64,000 nt of DNA from Kitasatospora phosalacinea. GTDB lineage: Bacteria > Actinomycetota > Actinomycetes > Streptomycetales > Streptomycetaceae. The stretch lies in assembly GCF_030268885.1 (NCBI RefSeq), contig NZ_BSSA01000002.1, forward strand, positions 482,633 to 546,632. The letters are read 5' to 3'. Made by a program: the position numbers and the translations under genes. Positions 8,319 through 17,441 of the stretch are shown here, piece after piece (within the stretch, counting starts at the first letter, position 1; the number at the start of each line of letters is the position of its first letter). Below the pieces are notes generated by a model. That model worked only from the letters and a program-made list of their open reading frames with translations, ran no database searches and was not told the origin of the DNA.

Positions 8319-9281
8319 GTGGACCTCGAAGCCGTACGCACCTACGTCGCCGTCGCGGAGGCGGGCCAGTTCCAGAAGGCCGCGACCGACCTGGCGATCA
8401 CCCAGCAGGCCGTCTCCAAGCGCATCGCGGGGCTCGAACGCGACCTCGGCGTCCGGCTGTTCTCCCGCACCCCGCGCGGCGCCGAACCCACCGTCGACGG
8501 CCAGGCCTTCCTGCCGCACGCCCGCGAGCTGCTCCGGGCCGCCGACCGCGCCGCCGCCTCCGTCCGGCCCGGGAGCCGCCCGCTGCGCGTCGACGTGATC
8601 AACTCGCGCGGTGCGGCCTCCCGGCTGATGCGGGCCTTCCACCGCGCCCACCCCGGCGTCGAGTTGGACATCGTCATGCTGCTGGACATCGAGAGCGCCG
8701 TCGCCGCCCTGCGCTCCGGCGCCGTCGACGCCTCCTTCCGGGCCGTCGCCGCGCCCGGCATCCCGCTGCCCGAGGAGCTCACCGCCACCCGGGTCGTCGA
8801 CGAGCCGCTCGACCTGCTCACCGGTCCCGGCCACGCGCTGGCCGCCGCCCGCTCGGTCCGGCTCGCCGACCTCGCCGGGCACCGGATCTGGATGCCCGGC
8901 ATCCTGCCCGGCAGCGAGTGGGGCGCCTACTACGCGGCGCTGGCCGCCGAGTTCGGCCTCACCATTGAGTCCACCGGCCCCAACTTCGGCTCCGACGCCC
9001 TGCTCGACACCATCGCCGACACCCCCGCCCTGGCCACCTTCATGGGCGAGGACACCCGCCTGGTCTGGCCCGCGACGTACGGGCTGCGGCGCGTCCCGGT
9101 CACCGACCCCGTCCCGGTCTACCCGCACTCGCTGCTCCAGCACCGGGACAACCCGCACCCCGCCCTCCCGGCCCTGCACGCCCACCTGGCGGCGGCCGCC
9201 GCTCCGGCCGCATCCGGCGCCTGGGTCCCGGACTGGGTTCCGGGCTGGGGTGCGGACCGGGTTCCGGGCCGGGCGCGTTGA
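8319..9281 (+). CDS. LysR-family transcriptional regulator
   Basis: 320 residues from GTG 8319 (VDLEAVRTYVAVAEAGQF). Earlier in-frame codons including ATG 8229 lie in the operator and lack a ribosome site; GTG 8310 is an alternative. The N-terminal LysR HTH is clear (AATDLAITQQAVSKRIAGLERDLGVRLFSR). The effector domain of two alpha/beta lobes starts near residue 90. The C-terminus ends in a low-complexity WVPDWVPGWGADRVPG tail. A TAGGGT box about 8 bp ahead suggests a leaderless mRNA. It is divergent from the lamin-tail secreted protein, its most likely target. The ligand is unknown. Confidence 0.88.
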   Translation: MDLEAVRTYVAVAEAGQFQKAATDLAITQQAVSKRIAGLERDLGVRLFSRTPRGAEPTVDGQAFLPHARELLRAADRAAASVRPGSRPLRVDVINSRGAASRLMRAFHRAHPGVELDIVMLLDIESAVAALRSGAVDASFRAVAAPGIPLPEELTATRVVDEPLDLLTGPGHALAAARSVRLADLAGHRIWMPGILPGSEWGAYYAALAAEFGLTIESTGPNFGSDALLDTIADTPALATFMGEDTRLVWPATYGLRRVPVTDPVPVYPHSLLQHRDNPHPALPALHAHLAAAAAPAASGAWVPDWVPGWGADRVPGRAR

Positions 9282-9308
9282 GGGTGTGGGCCGGGCGCGT
9301 CGGGCCCG

Positions 9309-10619
9309 CTACGCGGTGGCGCCGCCCGCGCGGAGGGTCAGCAGGGTGATCTCGCTCGGGGCGAGGACCCGGAACGGCGGGCCCCAGAAGCCGGTGCCGC
9401 GGCTGGTGTACAGCTGGGTCCGCTCGCCGTGGCGGCTCAGGCCCTGCACCACCGGCTGGTCCAGCCGGACCAGGTAGCGGAACGGCCAGATCTGGCCGCC
9501 GTGGGTGTGCCCGGAGAGCTGCAGGTCGATCCCGGCGGCCGCGGCCCGCGGGACGTACTTGGGCTGGTGGGCGACCAGTAGCACCGGCAGGTCGGGGTCG
9601 GCGCCGGCCAGTGCCGCGTCCAGGTCGGCCCGGTGGCCGGTGAGGCCGGAGGAGGCCGCGGTCACGTCGTCCACCCCGGCCAGGACCAGGGCGTCCCCGT
9701 CGCGTTCGACCAGCACGTGGCGGTTGTGCAGGGCCTCCCAGCCGAGCTCCGCCATCCGGTCCAGCCACCCCTGGGCCTCGCTGCCGTACTCGTGGTTGCC
9801 GGTCACGTACACCCGGGCCAGCCGGGCCCGGACCGCGCCGAGCGGGGCGGCCTGGTCGCGGCGCTGCTCGGGCGTGCCGTCCGCGATGTCGCCCGCGTGC
9901 ACCACCACGTCCGGGTCCAGCGCGTTGACCGCCGCGGTGACCTCGGCGGACCAGGCCGCCCGGTCGATCGGCCCGTAGTGGGTGTCGGCCAGCAGGACGA
10001 CCCGGGTGCCGTCCAGGCCGCGGCCGAGCCGGGGCAGGTGGACGTCCAACCGCCGGACCCGGGGCACCCGCATCGCCTCGTGGTGGCCCCAGGCCAGCAG
10101 GACGGCCGCCAGCAGGAGCACGGCCGCCGCGACCAGCCGGGCCCGGCCGGTGCCGCCGACGCCGAACCCGGCCAGCAGTGCGTCCGCCAGGGCGCCCAGC
10201 ACCGAGCAGGTCCACAGCACCCACACCACGCCGAGGCTGGTGTCCGCGATCCGCGCGGCCCGGTCGTTGCGCGAGCGCGAGCGGTGCCCCGCGACCATCA
10301 GGAACGGGAAGCCCACCAGCCAGGCCGCCAGCACGGCCGTGCCCGCCAGCACCACCGGCAGCGGCCAGCCGGTGCCGGCCGCGAGCAGCGTCCACCACGG
10401 CGGCAGGCACAGCACCACCAGCACGAGCACCAGCACCGCCAGCCGCCGCGCCACCGCCCGCCGGGGCCTCCCGCCGCGGCCCGGCCCCGCGGCCGCCGCC
10501 CGCTGGCCGGGCACCTGCGCGGCGCCGGTGCCGGTGCCGGTGCCGGGGTCCGTGCCGGTGCCGGTGCTGCCCGGGGTCGGGCCCGGGCCCGGGCCGTTCA
10601 AGGTCTCGCTGTCCGCCAC
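9309..10619 (-). CDS. Membrane-anchored metallophosphoesterase (YkuE/YaeI-like)
   Basis: 436 residues. The GTG start at 10619 is fixed by AGGAGGAGG about seven bases upstream; the longer frame reads back into the next gene. The first ~55 residues are a PG/TG-rich cytosolic tail. Three or four hydrophobic helices follow (VLVLVLVVLCLPPWW and others) to about residue 165. The calcineurin-like domain then carries the metal motifs LLADTHYG, HAGDIADG, TGNHEYGS, LVAHQPKY and GHTHGGQIW. It belongs to the membrane-linked metallophosphoesterases related to YkuE. Its natural phosphoester substrate is unknown. It ends 27 bp from the convergent LysR gene. Confidence 0.88.
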   Translation of the reverse strand: MADSETLNGPGPGPTPGSTGTGTDPGTGTGTGAAQVPGQRAAAAGPGRGGRPRRAVARRLAVLVLVLVVLCLPPWWTLLAAGTGWPLPVVLAGTAVLAAWLVGFPFLMVAGHRSRSRNDRAARIADTSLGVVWVLWTCSVLGALADALLAGFGVGGTGRARLVAAAVLLLAAVLLAWGHHEAMRVPRVRRLDVHLPRLGRGLDGTRVVLLADTHYGPIDRAAWSAEVTAAVNALDPDVVVHAGDIADGTPEQRRDQAAPLGAVRARLARVYVTGNHEYGSEAQGWLDRMAELGWEALHNRHVLVERDGDALVLAGVDDVTAASSGLTGHRADLDAALAGADPDLPVLLVAHQPKYVPRAAAAGIDLQLSGHTHGGQIWPFRYLVRLDQPVVQGLSRHGERTQLYTSRGTGFWGPPFRVLAPSEITLLTLRAGGATA

Positions 10620-10702
10620 TGCGGTGCCTCCTCCTGTGCCGTGCGGTGCTGCCGTGCCGTGCTGGGTCGGGCGTTCTCCCCACCCTCCGGTACGGGCCCG
10701 GA

Positions 10703-13501
10703 TCAGAAGGAGATCCGGGCCAGTTCCGTACGGGAGGCGATGCCGAGTTTCGCGTACGTGTGGGAGAGGTGGTAGCCCGCGGTGCGGGGGCTGATGAACA
10801 GGCGGCTGCCGATGTCCTTGTTGCTGAGGCCCTCCGCGGCCAGCCGGGCCACCTGGAGTTCCTGCGGGGTCAGCTGGTCCAGCGGGCCCGGCGCGGCGCT
10901 CTGGGAGGTGCTCTCGCCGGTGGCGCGCAGTTCGTTGCGGGCGCGTTCGGCCCACGGGCGGGCGGCGAGCTGTTCGAACGCGTGCAGGGCGGAGCGCAGT
11001 TGGGTGCGGGCCTCGGTGGTGCGGCGCAGGCGGCGCAGGCGTTCGCCGTACAGCAGCCGGGTGCGGGCGAGGTCGTACGGGGAGCCGCCGCCCTCCCCGT
11101 GCAACCGGACGGCCTCCTCGTAGTGCGCGACGGCGGCCTCCGGATCCTCGGTGAGCAGGGCGCGGCAGCGCAGGGCCAGGGCCTCGGCCCAGGGGTGGCC
11201 GCCGAGCGCGGCGTGGTCCCGGTACCAGGCTGCGGCGTCCCGGCCGTGGTCGGGACGGTCGAGGCGGGCGGCGGCTTCGACCAGGTCGGGCAGGGCGGCG
11301 ATGATGCCCTGCCGGTCAGGGGAGGCGGCCAGGGCGGCGAGCCGGTCCAGGGCGGCTTCGGTGCGGCCCAGGCCCAGGTCGAGCAGGGCCAGGGCGGTGC
11401 CCGCGTGCACGGTGGACGGGGCGATCCCGCGGGCCAGCGCCTCTTCGGTGTGGGCCCGGCAGGCGTCCTCGTCGCCGCGCACGGCGGCCAGGTGCGCCAG
11501 CACGGTCGCGAGGTAGACCCGCACCCGGGTCTGTCCGCTGTCCTCGGCAGAGCGCAGCCCGTCGGTGGCGGTGCTGAGCGCGTCGCGGTGCCGCCCCAGC
11601 ATCAACTGGGCCCGTGCCAAAAGCATTTGGGCCACCGCCAGGACGCCGAGCGCGCCGGTCTCCCGGCAGCGGCGCTCCACCGCGGCAGCCAGGTCGCGGG
11701 CCTGCTCGATCCGCCCGTCGAACAGGTGCCACCAGCCCGTCCGCACCGTCTCGCGCAGTGCGTGCGGGGAGTCCGACTCCTGTGCGGTGCGGGTGGGGTC
11801 GGTGTCGCTGGAGGTGGCGGGCGCGGCGCCGGACCCGCCCGCGCCGTCGAGGAGTTCGCGGACGGCGGCGGCGCTGTCGGCGAGTGGGGAGCGTTCCAGC
11901 CGGTGCTGTCCGGCGGCGAGCCGGGCGAGTGCGGCGATCCGGTCGGCGCCGGGCAGGGCGAGCGCGGCGGCCCGCTCGGCGCTCCGCTCGATCGCCTGCT
12001 GGTCACCCGCGTGCCAGGCGGCCTGCGCGGCCTGGAACAGCAGGACGCCCGCCAGTTCCGGGTCGGTTGACCCGGCCTCCCGGGCGGCTTCGGTGAACAT
12101 CGCGTGGGCGTCGCGGGAGCGGTCCTGCTCGTCGGCGACGAGGGCGCGCAGCCGCACCGCCCGGGCCCGGCGCACCGGGTCGGCCAGGTGCGGCAGGGCT
12201 TCCAGGGTCAGGACGTCCGCCAGTTCCAGCTGCCCGGAGTCGGCGGCCGCCGAGGCCGCCTCGAACAGGCGGCGGCCGCGCTCGGCCGGGTCGGCGGTGA
12301 GCTCGGCGGAGCGCCGGTAGGTGGCCGTCACGGCGGCGAACGCGCCCCGGGAGCGGGCGTGTTCGGCGCTCCGCTCCAGCAGGCGGGCCGCCTCGGGATC
12401 GGGCCCGGTCGCGGCGGCGGCCAGGTGCCAGGCCCGCTGCCGGGCCAGGTCGGGGTCGTCCGGGTGCGCCCCGATGGCCTCGGCGAGCGCCCGGTGGGCG
12501 GCGACCCGGCGGCCCGCGGTGGCGCCCTGGTAGACGGCGGCGCGGATCACCGAGTGCCGGAACCGCACCCGCCCGTCCTCGACCGTCACCAGCCGGGCCC
12601 GTTCCGCGGCCTCCAGGTCGTCGAGCCCGGCGTCCAGCCGCTCGGCCGCGGCCAGCACGGCGTCCAGTCGGCCGTGCTCGTCGGCCGCCGCGACCAGCAG
12701 CACCGTCCGGGTGGCGGGCGGCAGGGCGGCCACGGACTCGGTGAAGGTCCGCAGCAGGCGGCTGTGCGCGGGCAGGCAGGCGACCCCGTACGGGGACGCG
12801 TAGTGCTCCGACTTCCTCTGTGCGGAGGGTAGTTCGAGCAACGCCAGCGGATTGCCCCGGGCCTCCCGGAGCACCAGCGCCCGGGCCGGGGCGGGCAGTT
12901 CGGCGGCTCCCGGCGCCGCGGCCAGCACCAGCTCCGCGGCGGCCCCGTCGAGCGGGCCCACCGGCAGCTCGGGCAGCCCCGGGGCGTCCGGCCCCTCCCC
13001 CTCGCGCCCGGCCAGCAGGACGGCGACCTGCTCCGCGCCCAGCCGCCGGGCCGCGAACAGCAGCACCTGCAGTGACTCCGCGTCCAGTTGGTGCGCGTCG
13101 TCCACGACCACCAGCACCGGCTGTTCGGCGGCCAGTTCGGACAGCAGGGTGAGCACCCCGAGGCCGGCCAGGAAGCGGTCGCCGGTCGCTGGGCCCGCCT
13201 GCAGGCCGAGGGCCCTCCGCAGCGCCCCGGCCTGTGCCCCGGGCAGCGAGCCGATCCGGTCCAGCACCCCCGAGAGCAGCAAGTGCATTGCGGCGAAAGG
13301 AAGTTCGCTCTCGCTTTCGACGCCCGAGCTGCGCAGCACCCGCATGTCCCGCTGCCCGCCCTGCTCCGCGGCGTGGTCGAGCAGCGCGCTCTTGCCGATG
13401 CCCGGCTCGCCTCGCAGCACCAGCGCCCCGCCGCGTCCCTCGCGGGCGTCGTCGAGTAGCCGGTCGATCGTGGCGGTCTCCGTCGTGCGTCCCTGCAGCA
13501 T
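10703..13501 (-). CDS. LAL-family (large ATP-binding LuxR) transcriptional regulator
   Basis: 932 residues from ATG 13501 (MLQGRTTETATID); the open frame continues upstream only as the antisense of the exporter. Walker A GEPGIGKS is at residues 31-38, and Walker B-like VLVVVDDAHQLD near 115-126. A long helical TPR-like middle follows. The C-terminal NarL/LuxR HTH is intact (LTPQELQVARLAAEGLSNKDIGSRLF). LAL regulators are often pathway-specific activators of secondary metabolism or sugar use. The exporter gene lies just upstream on the same strand and ends 11 bp from this start, so they may be co-transcribed and functionally linked. The inducer is unknown. Confidence 0.9.
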   Translation of the reverse strand: MLQGRTTETATIDRLLDDAREGRGGALVLRGEPGIGKSALLDHAAEQGGQRDMRVLRSSGVESESELPFAAMHLLLSGVLDRIGSLPGAQAGALRRALGLQAGPATGDRFLAGLGVLTLLSELAAEQPVLVVVDDAHQLDAESLQVLLFAARRLGAEQVAVLLAGREGEGPDAPGLPELPVGPLDGAAAELVLAAAPGAAELPAPARALVLREARGNPLALLELPSAQRKSEHYASPYGVACLPAHSRLLRTFTESVAALPPATRTVLLVAAADEHGRLDAVLAAAERLDAGLDDLEAAERARLVTVEDGRVRFRHSVIRAAVYQGATAGRRVAAHRALAEAIGAHPDDPDLARQRAWHLAAAATGPDPEAARLLERSAEHARSRGAFAAVTATYRRSAELTADPAERGRRLFEAASAAADSGQLELADVLTLEALPHLADPVRRARAVRLRALVADEQDRSRDAHAMFTEAAREAGSTDPELAGVLLFQAAQAAWHAGDQQAIERSAERAAALALPGADRIAALARLAAGQHRLERSPLADSAAAVRELLDGAGGSGAAPATSSDTDPTRTAQESDSPHALRETVRTGWWHLFDGRIEQARDLAAAVERRCRETGALGVLAVAQMLLARAQLMLGRHRDALSTATDGLRSAEDSGQTRVRVYLATVLAHLAAVRGDEDACRAHTEEALARGIAPSTVHAGTALALLDLGLGRTEAALDRLAALAASPDRQGIIAALPDLVEAAARLDRPDHGRDAAAWYRDHAALGGHPWAEALALRCRALLTEDPEAAVAHYEEAVRLHGEGGGSPYDLARTRLLYGERLRRLRRTTEARTQLRSALHAFEQLAARPWAERARNELRATGESTSQSAAPGPLDQLTPQELQVARLAAEGLSNKDIGSRLFISPRTAGYHLSHTYAKLGIASRTELARISF

Positions 13502-13511
13502 GCCGAGCAGC

Positions 13512-15170
13512 CTAGTTGGCGCTCCGTGCGGCCTTCGTGCGGTGCGTCGCGGCCGGGTGGGCGTTGGCGTTCGGGTGGGTGCCGGCGTTCGGGCGGGCAC
13601 CGGCTGCCGGGCGGCCGTCGGGGCGCAGCAGGGTGGTGACGGCGGCCAGGGCGAGGGCGACCAGGGCGGCGACGGCCCACAGGACGGTGTGCCAGGCGGC
13701 AGTGAACTGTGCGGCGAGGAAAGCCCGTTCGCCACCGGTCAGGTGTCCGGAGACCACCTCGGCGGCCACCTGTGCGGAGCCGACCCGGGCGGTGACCAGG
13801 GTGAGCAGCGCCGCTCCGAGCGCGGCGATCACCATCGCCTGCCCGCCGCCGCGCACCGTGCTCAGGAACCCGGCGGCCATCCCGGCCCGGTCCGTGCCGA
13901 CCCGGTTCATCGCCTGCCCGTCGACGATGCCGTTGGCCAGCCCGGTGCCGATGCCGACGGCCAGCAGCGGGCCGGCCAGCCGGGCGCTGCCCGCACCCGG
14001 TTCGAGGACGGTCAGCCAGGCGTTGCCGCCCGCGACCAGCGCCAGGGCCACGGTGATGACGGCCCGGGCCGGGACGCCGTGGGTCAGCAGCCGTCCACCG
14101 AGCAGCGGTGCGACCAGGACGGGCGCGGTCAGCCAGAGCATCGTCGCGCCGGCCTGCCCGGCGGAGAGCCCGTCGACGCCCTGGAAGTACGTGGGCAGGT
14201 GGGTCAGCGACCCGGCGAAGCCGACGGACGCCGACAGGCCGGCGACCGTCCAGGCCAGGTAGTGGCGGTCGCGCACCAGGGTCAGGTCGAGCAGGGGGCG
14301 TGCGGTGCGGGCCTGCTGCACCGCGAAGGCCGCCAGCAGGGCCGGACCCGCGGCGAGGGCGGCGAGCACCGGCGGGCTGGTCCAGCCCGTGGCGGGCCCC
14401 TGGGTGACCGCGGCCATCAGCAGTCCCAGGCCGAGGACGAACAGGGCCGCGCCCGACCCGTCCAGTTTCGCCCGCCCGTCCGGCTCGGCCCGCCCGTCCG
14501 GCCGTGTCTCGTCCGCGGCCCCGGCGCCGGCCGTGACCAGCAGACCGACGGCGGCGAACAGGCCGAACGCGACCCGCCAGCCCACCGAGCCGACCAGGGC
14601 GCCGGTCAGGGTCGGGCCGAGCGCCAGACCCACCCCGCCGGTGGTGCCGAGCGCGGCGAACGCCTTGGTCCGGGCCGCGCCCCGGAAGGCCGAGGCGAGC
14701 AGGGCCCCGCCGCCCGCCATCACGCCCGCCGCGCCCAGCCCGGCCAGCGCCCGGGCCGCGTCCAGGAACCCGATGCCGGGCGCGCACGCGCCCAGGCCCA
14801 GGCCCAGGGCGAACAGCACCGCCCCCGTCCGGTAGGTCCGGCGCCGCCCGACCAGGTCGCCCAGCGAGCCGAACAGCAGCATGAAGCTCGACGCGGTCAG
14901 GAAGTACCCGGTCACCACCCACTGCAACGAGGGCCCGGACGCGCCGAGTTCGGCCCCGATGTCGGTCAGTGCCACGGTCGTGCCGGACATCGACATCGAC
15001 AGGGTGAGCATGCCCAGCAGCACCACCCCGAGCGTCAGCAGGTGCCGCCCGCTCCACCTGCTCGCCTCGTCGCCTCCGTGGGGTTCGCCGGCCCTGTCGC
15101 TACCGCCGGTCCTGTCGCTACCGCCGGTCCCGTCGGTTCCGGCCCGTCGCATCCGTGTGGTGTCGTCCAT
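13512..15170 (-). CDS. MFS drug exporter, DHA2 (14-TM) family
   Basis: 552 residues from ATG 15170 (MDDTTRMRRAG). An early TGGSDR repeat is followed by about 14 hydrophobic helices. TM1-TM3 carry the family pattern (STVALTDIG-like SGTTVALTDIGAELGAS, WVVTGYFL, GSLGDLVGRRR motif A). The relatives are proton-driven multidrug/antibiotic exporters of the EmrB/QacA branch. It lies upstream of, and on the same strand as, the LAL regulator, and is divergent from an FMN reductase. The shared promoter carries CATCCG palindromes. The substrate is not predictable. Confidence 0.87.
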   Translation of the reverse strand: MDDTTRMRRAGTDGTGGSDRTGGSDRAGEPHGGDEASRWSGRHLLTLGVVLLGMLTLSMSMSGTTVALTDIGAELGASGPSLQWVVTGYFLTASSFMLLFGSLGDLVGRRRTYRTGAVLFALGLGLGACAPGIGFLDAARALAGLGAAGVMAGGGALLASAFRGAARTKAFAALGTTGGVGLALGPTLTGALVGSVGWRVAFGLFAAVGLLVTAGAGAADETRPDGRAEPDGRAKLDGSGAALFVLGLGLLMAAVTQGPATGWTSPPVLAALAAGPALLAAFAVQQARTARPLLDLTLVRDRHYLAWTVAGLSASVGFAGSLTHLPTYFQGVDGLSAGQAGATMLWLTAPVLVAPLLGGRLLTHGVPARAVITVALALVAGGNAWLTVLEPGAGSARLAGPLLAVGIGTGLANGIVDGQAMNRVGTDRAGMAAGFLSTVRGGGQAMVIAALGAALLTLVTARVGSAQVAAEVVSGHLTGGERAFLAAQFTAAWHTVLWAVAALVALALAAVTTLLRPDGRPAAGARPNAGTHPNANAHPAATHRTKAARSAN

Positions 15171-15204
15171 GCCGCCGACGCTACGAACCACCCCCGCCCC
15201 GCCA

Positions 15205-15261
15205 CATCCGTCGGGCGACCGGGTCGCCGCCCCCGCGCCGGACCTGGTCATCCGACGGATG
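15205..15261. promoter_or_regulatory. Operator-like CATCCG palindromes in a divergent promoter
   Basis: CATCCG-A-CGGATG (15249-15261) is a perfect 13-bp palindrome. CATCCG-T-CGGGCG (15205-15217) is a one-arm-mutated copy about 44 bp away. A CATCCG half also occurs near 15150. They lie between the divergent exporter and FMN reductase. Paired sites four turns apart suggest a dimeric regulator; no TetR or MarR gene is adjacent, so the LAL protein or a distant factor is the candidate. Confidence 0.55.
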
Positions 15262-15344
15262 CGGGCCCGGTGCCCGCCTCCGTAGCGTTCTCGACGTCAA
15301 CCCCGGCCGCCGCAGACGGCCCGACCACGGAGGGACGCCCGACC

Positions 15345-15929
15345 ATGACCGCCGCCACCACCCCCGCACCCCTGAAGCTCGCCGTCGTCATCGGCTCCAC
15401 CCGCGAGAACCGCTTCGGCCCGACCGTCGCCCACTGGTTCGCCGAACAGGCCCGCGCCTACGGCGAGTTCGCCGTCGACGTGATCGATCTCGCCGACGCC
15501 GACGTCCCGCACCGGCTGACCGGCGAACCCACTCCCGGCGTCGCGGCCCTCACCCCGCGGATCGAGGCGGCCGACGCCTTCGTCGTCGTCACCCCCGAGT
15601 ACAACCACTCCTACCCGGCCTCGCTGAAGGCCGCCATCGACTGGCACTACAGCCAGTGGCAGGCCAAGCCGGTCGCCTTCGTCTCCTACGGCGGCATGGG
15701 CGGCGGTCTGCGGGCCGTCGAGCACCTGCGCCAGGTCTTCGCCGAACTCCACGCCGCGACCGTCCGCGACAGCCTCAGCTTCCACATGGCCTGGGAGAAG
15801 TTCGACGCCGACGGCCGGCCCCACGACGCCCCGGCCGCCAACGGCGCCGCCAAGCGGATGCTCGACCAGCTCACCTGGTGGGCCCGCACCCTCCGGGCCG
15901 GTCGTGAGCACACCCCCTACACCGCGTGA
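15345..15929 (+). CDS. NAD(P)H-dependent FMN reductase, flavodoxin-like
   Basis: 194 residues from ATG 15345. The flavodoxin-fold signature is present: LAVVIGSTRENRFGP (phosphate loop), FVVVTPEYNHSYPASLKAAIDW (the conserved PEYNxSxPxxLKxAID motif) and SYGGMGGG. The family reduces FMN or acts on quinones, azo dyes and chromate using NAD(P)H. It is divergent from the DHA2 exporter, suggesting a shared response to a toxic redox-active compound. A strong hairpin follows at 15951. Confidence 0.9.
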   Translation: MTAATTPAPLKLAVVIGSTRENRFGPTVAHWFAEQARAYGEFAVDVIDLADADVPHRLTGEPTPGVAALTPRIEAADAFVVVTPEYNHSYPASLKAAIDWHYSQWQAKPVAFVSYGGMGGGLRAVEHLRQVFAELHAATVRDSLSFHMAWEKFDADGRPHDAPAANGAAKRMLDQLTWWARTLRAGREHTPYTA

Positions 15930-15950
15930 GCCGACGCCGGGGCGCAGCGG

Positions 15951-15992
15951 GCGACCGGAGCCCCGGCCGGGGAGGGCCGGGGCTCCGGTCGC
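15951..15992. terminator. Strong bidirectional terminator hairpin (18-bp stem)
   Basis: An exact 18-bp inverted repeat: 15951-15968 pairs with 15975-15992 around a six-base GGGGAG loop. It lies between the convergent FMN reductase and the secreted protein at 16008, serving both. Confidence 0.85.
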
Positions 15993-16007
15993 CGTGCCGG
16001 GCGGGGC

Positions 16008-17219
16008 TCAGCCGCCGCCGTAGGTGGCCTGGGTGACGGCGAAGACGTTGCGGTTGCCCGGGGTCTCCTGCAGGGACCAGAGCAGGTCGGGTCCGGTGCT
16101 GTCCTCCCAGTAGGAGATGCTCTCGCCGCCGCCGACCCAGGCGAAGGTGGACGGGCCCGCGGTGGGCGTCCAGTAGTAGAGCTGCTTCTGGCCGGAGGAG
16201 TTGAACCACCAGCGGCCGTTGTGCGAGGCGACGCCGTTCAGCTTGTACCAGGGCAGTTGGAGGGCCTGGCTCGCGGTCGTCGTCGCGGCGAAGGTGGTGG
16301 CCCCGGAGGCGAACGGGAAGCGGACGGCCCGCGGCGGGCGGTTCGGGTAGGAGGTGCAGCCGGAGCCGGCCGGGCAGGTGTACTCCGTCATCACGATCGA
16401 CTTGCTGACCCGGTCCAGCGAGATCGACGACCACGCCAGCTTGTCGGTGCCCGCGGCCTGCGCGGTGACGGTGCCGACCTGCGGCAGCACGTACGCGTAG
16501 TTGTGCGCGTAGTAGACCGAGCCGTACCGGCCGATCTGGTCGGCGGTGCCGCCGGTGTCGGTGTTCAGGATCTTGCGCATGTCGAAGACCCGCATGCCGA
16601 CCCCGGTGTCGGCGACGTACAGGTAGTCGCCGTACCAGGAGACGCCGCCCGCGTGGATCGGGATGTCCTTGAAGCTCGGCGCCGCCGTGGTGCCGGTCGG
16701 TTCGACCAGCAGGATCTTGCGGTACTTGTTGGGGTACGTGGCGTCCCAGTCGACCAGGGTGATCCGGCTGCGCTGCTGCTTTCCGCCGCAGGCGTCGTCG
16801 GTGTACCAGCTGACCAGCACCAGCTGGTGGCCGTCGTAGTTGCCGCTGTTCGCGGTGCCGACCGCGTCCCGGCTGGTGGTGATGCCCTGGGGGTAGCTCT
16901 GGCAGTCGGAGTCGTCGCCGTCGTCGAAGCGGAAGCCGGTGGACAGCCCGGCGACCGAGAAGCCGGAGGCCAGGCCCTGCCGGTCGTGGTTGGCGTTGTC
17001 CATCACCGTGTGGACGGGGGAGGTCCCGAGCGTCGAGACCAGGGCCGAGTCGAGCGCGTCGAACTGGTGGTAGTCGGCGCTGAGCGTGTACGCGGACGCG
17101 TTCAGCACGGTCGGTGCCGCCGCGGCGGCCGACGCGCCCGGCGCCCCGGCCAGCGCGCCGGTGACGAGCACACCGGCCGCGAGCGCCGCCCGCAGGGTCG
17201 TTCTGACGTGACGGATCAT
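16008..17219 (-). CDS. Secreted protein of unknown function
   Basis: 403 residues from ATG 17219, chosen because GGAGAGG lies nine bases upstream; an in-frame ATG 17237 overlaps that site. A signal peptide (MIRHVRTTLRAALAAGVLVTGALAGAPGASAAA) is clear. The mature part has repeated WYGDYLYVADTGVGMRVFDM, YVLPQVGTV and GVASHNGRWWF strands that look like a beta-propeller, with Cys pairs (DDSDCQSY/DDACGG, CPAGSGC) that could form disulfides. No catalytic motif was recognised. It ends at a shared terminator and is divergent from the MFS gene at 17442. Related proteins occur widely in streptomycetes as uncharacterised exported proteins. Confidence 0.75.
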   Translation of the reverse strand: MIRHVRTTLRAALAAGVLVTGALAGAPGASAAAAAPTVLNASAYTLSADYHQFDALDSALVSTLGTSPVHTVMDNANHDRQGLASGFSVAGLSTGFRFDDGDDSDCQSYPQGITTSRDAVGTANSGNYDGHQLVLVSWYTDDACGGKQQRSRITLVDWDATYPNKYRKILLVEPTGTTAAPSFKDIPIHAGGVSWYGDYLYVADTGVGMRVFDMRKILNTDTGGTADQIGRYGSVYYAHNYAYVLPQVGTVTAQAAGTDKLAWSSISLDRVSKSIVMTEYTCPAGSGCTSYPNRPPRAVRFPFASGATTFAATTTASQALQLPWYKLNGVASHNGRWWFNSSGQKQLYYWTPTAGPSTFAWVGGGESISYWEDSTGPDLLWSLQETPGNRNVFAVTQATYGGG

Positions 17220-17441
17220 CAGGTCGTGCCTCTCCATCTCGATCGGATCGCTCCAGGTGAATGGATCAACAGCCGTTCACGCTAGGCGCGTTGTGGGCAT
17301 GTCCGCAACACTCGTGGCCCCCTGCCCCGGGCGTGTCGCCGGCGGCCGGAATGCGACCGCCCCCTGGCCGGACTGCCCGGACGGTGCTTGGCTGGTGCGT
17401 ACGCGCAGCGTGGTCGGGCGTAGGGGCGGGAGGGCGGACGG

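Noticed and set aside
12852..15929. A 1025-residue plus-strand frame reading into the FMN reductase
   Set aside because: It is low-complexity antisense of the LAL and exporter genes; the reductase has its own start at 15345.
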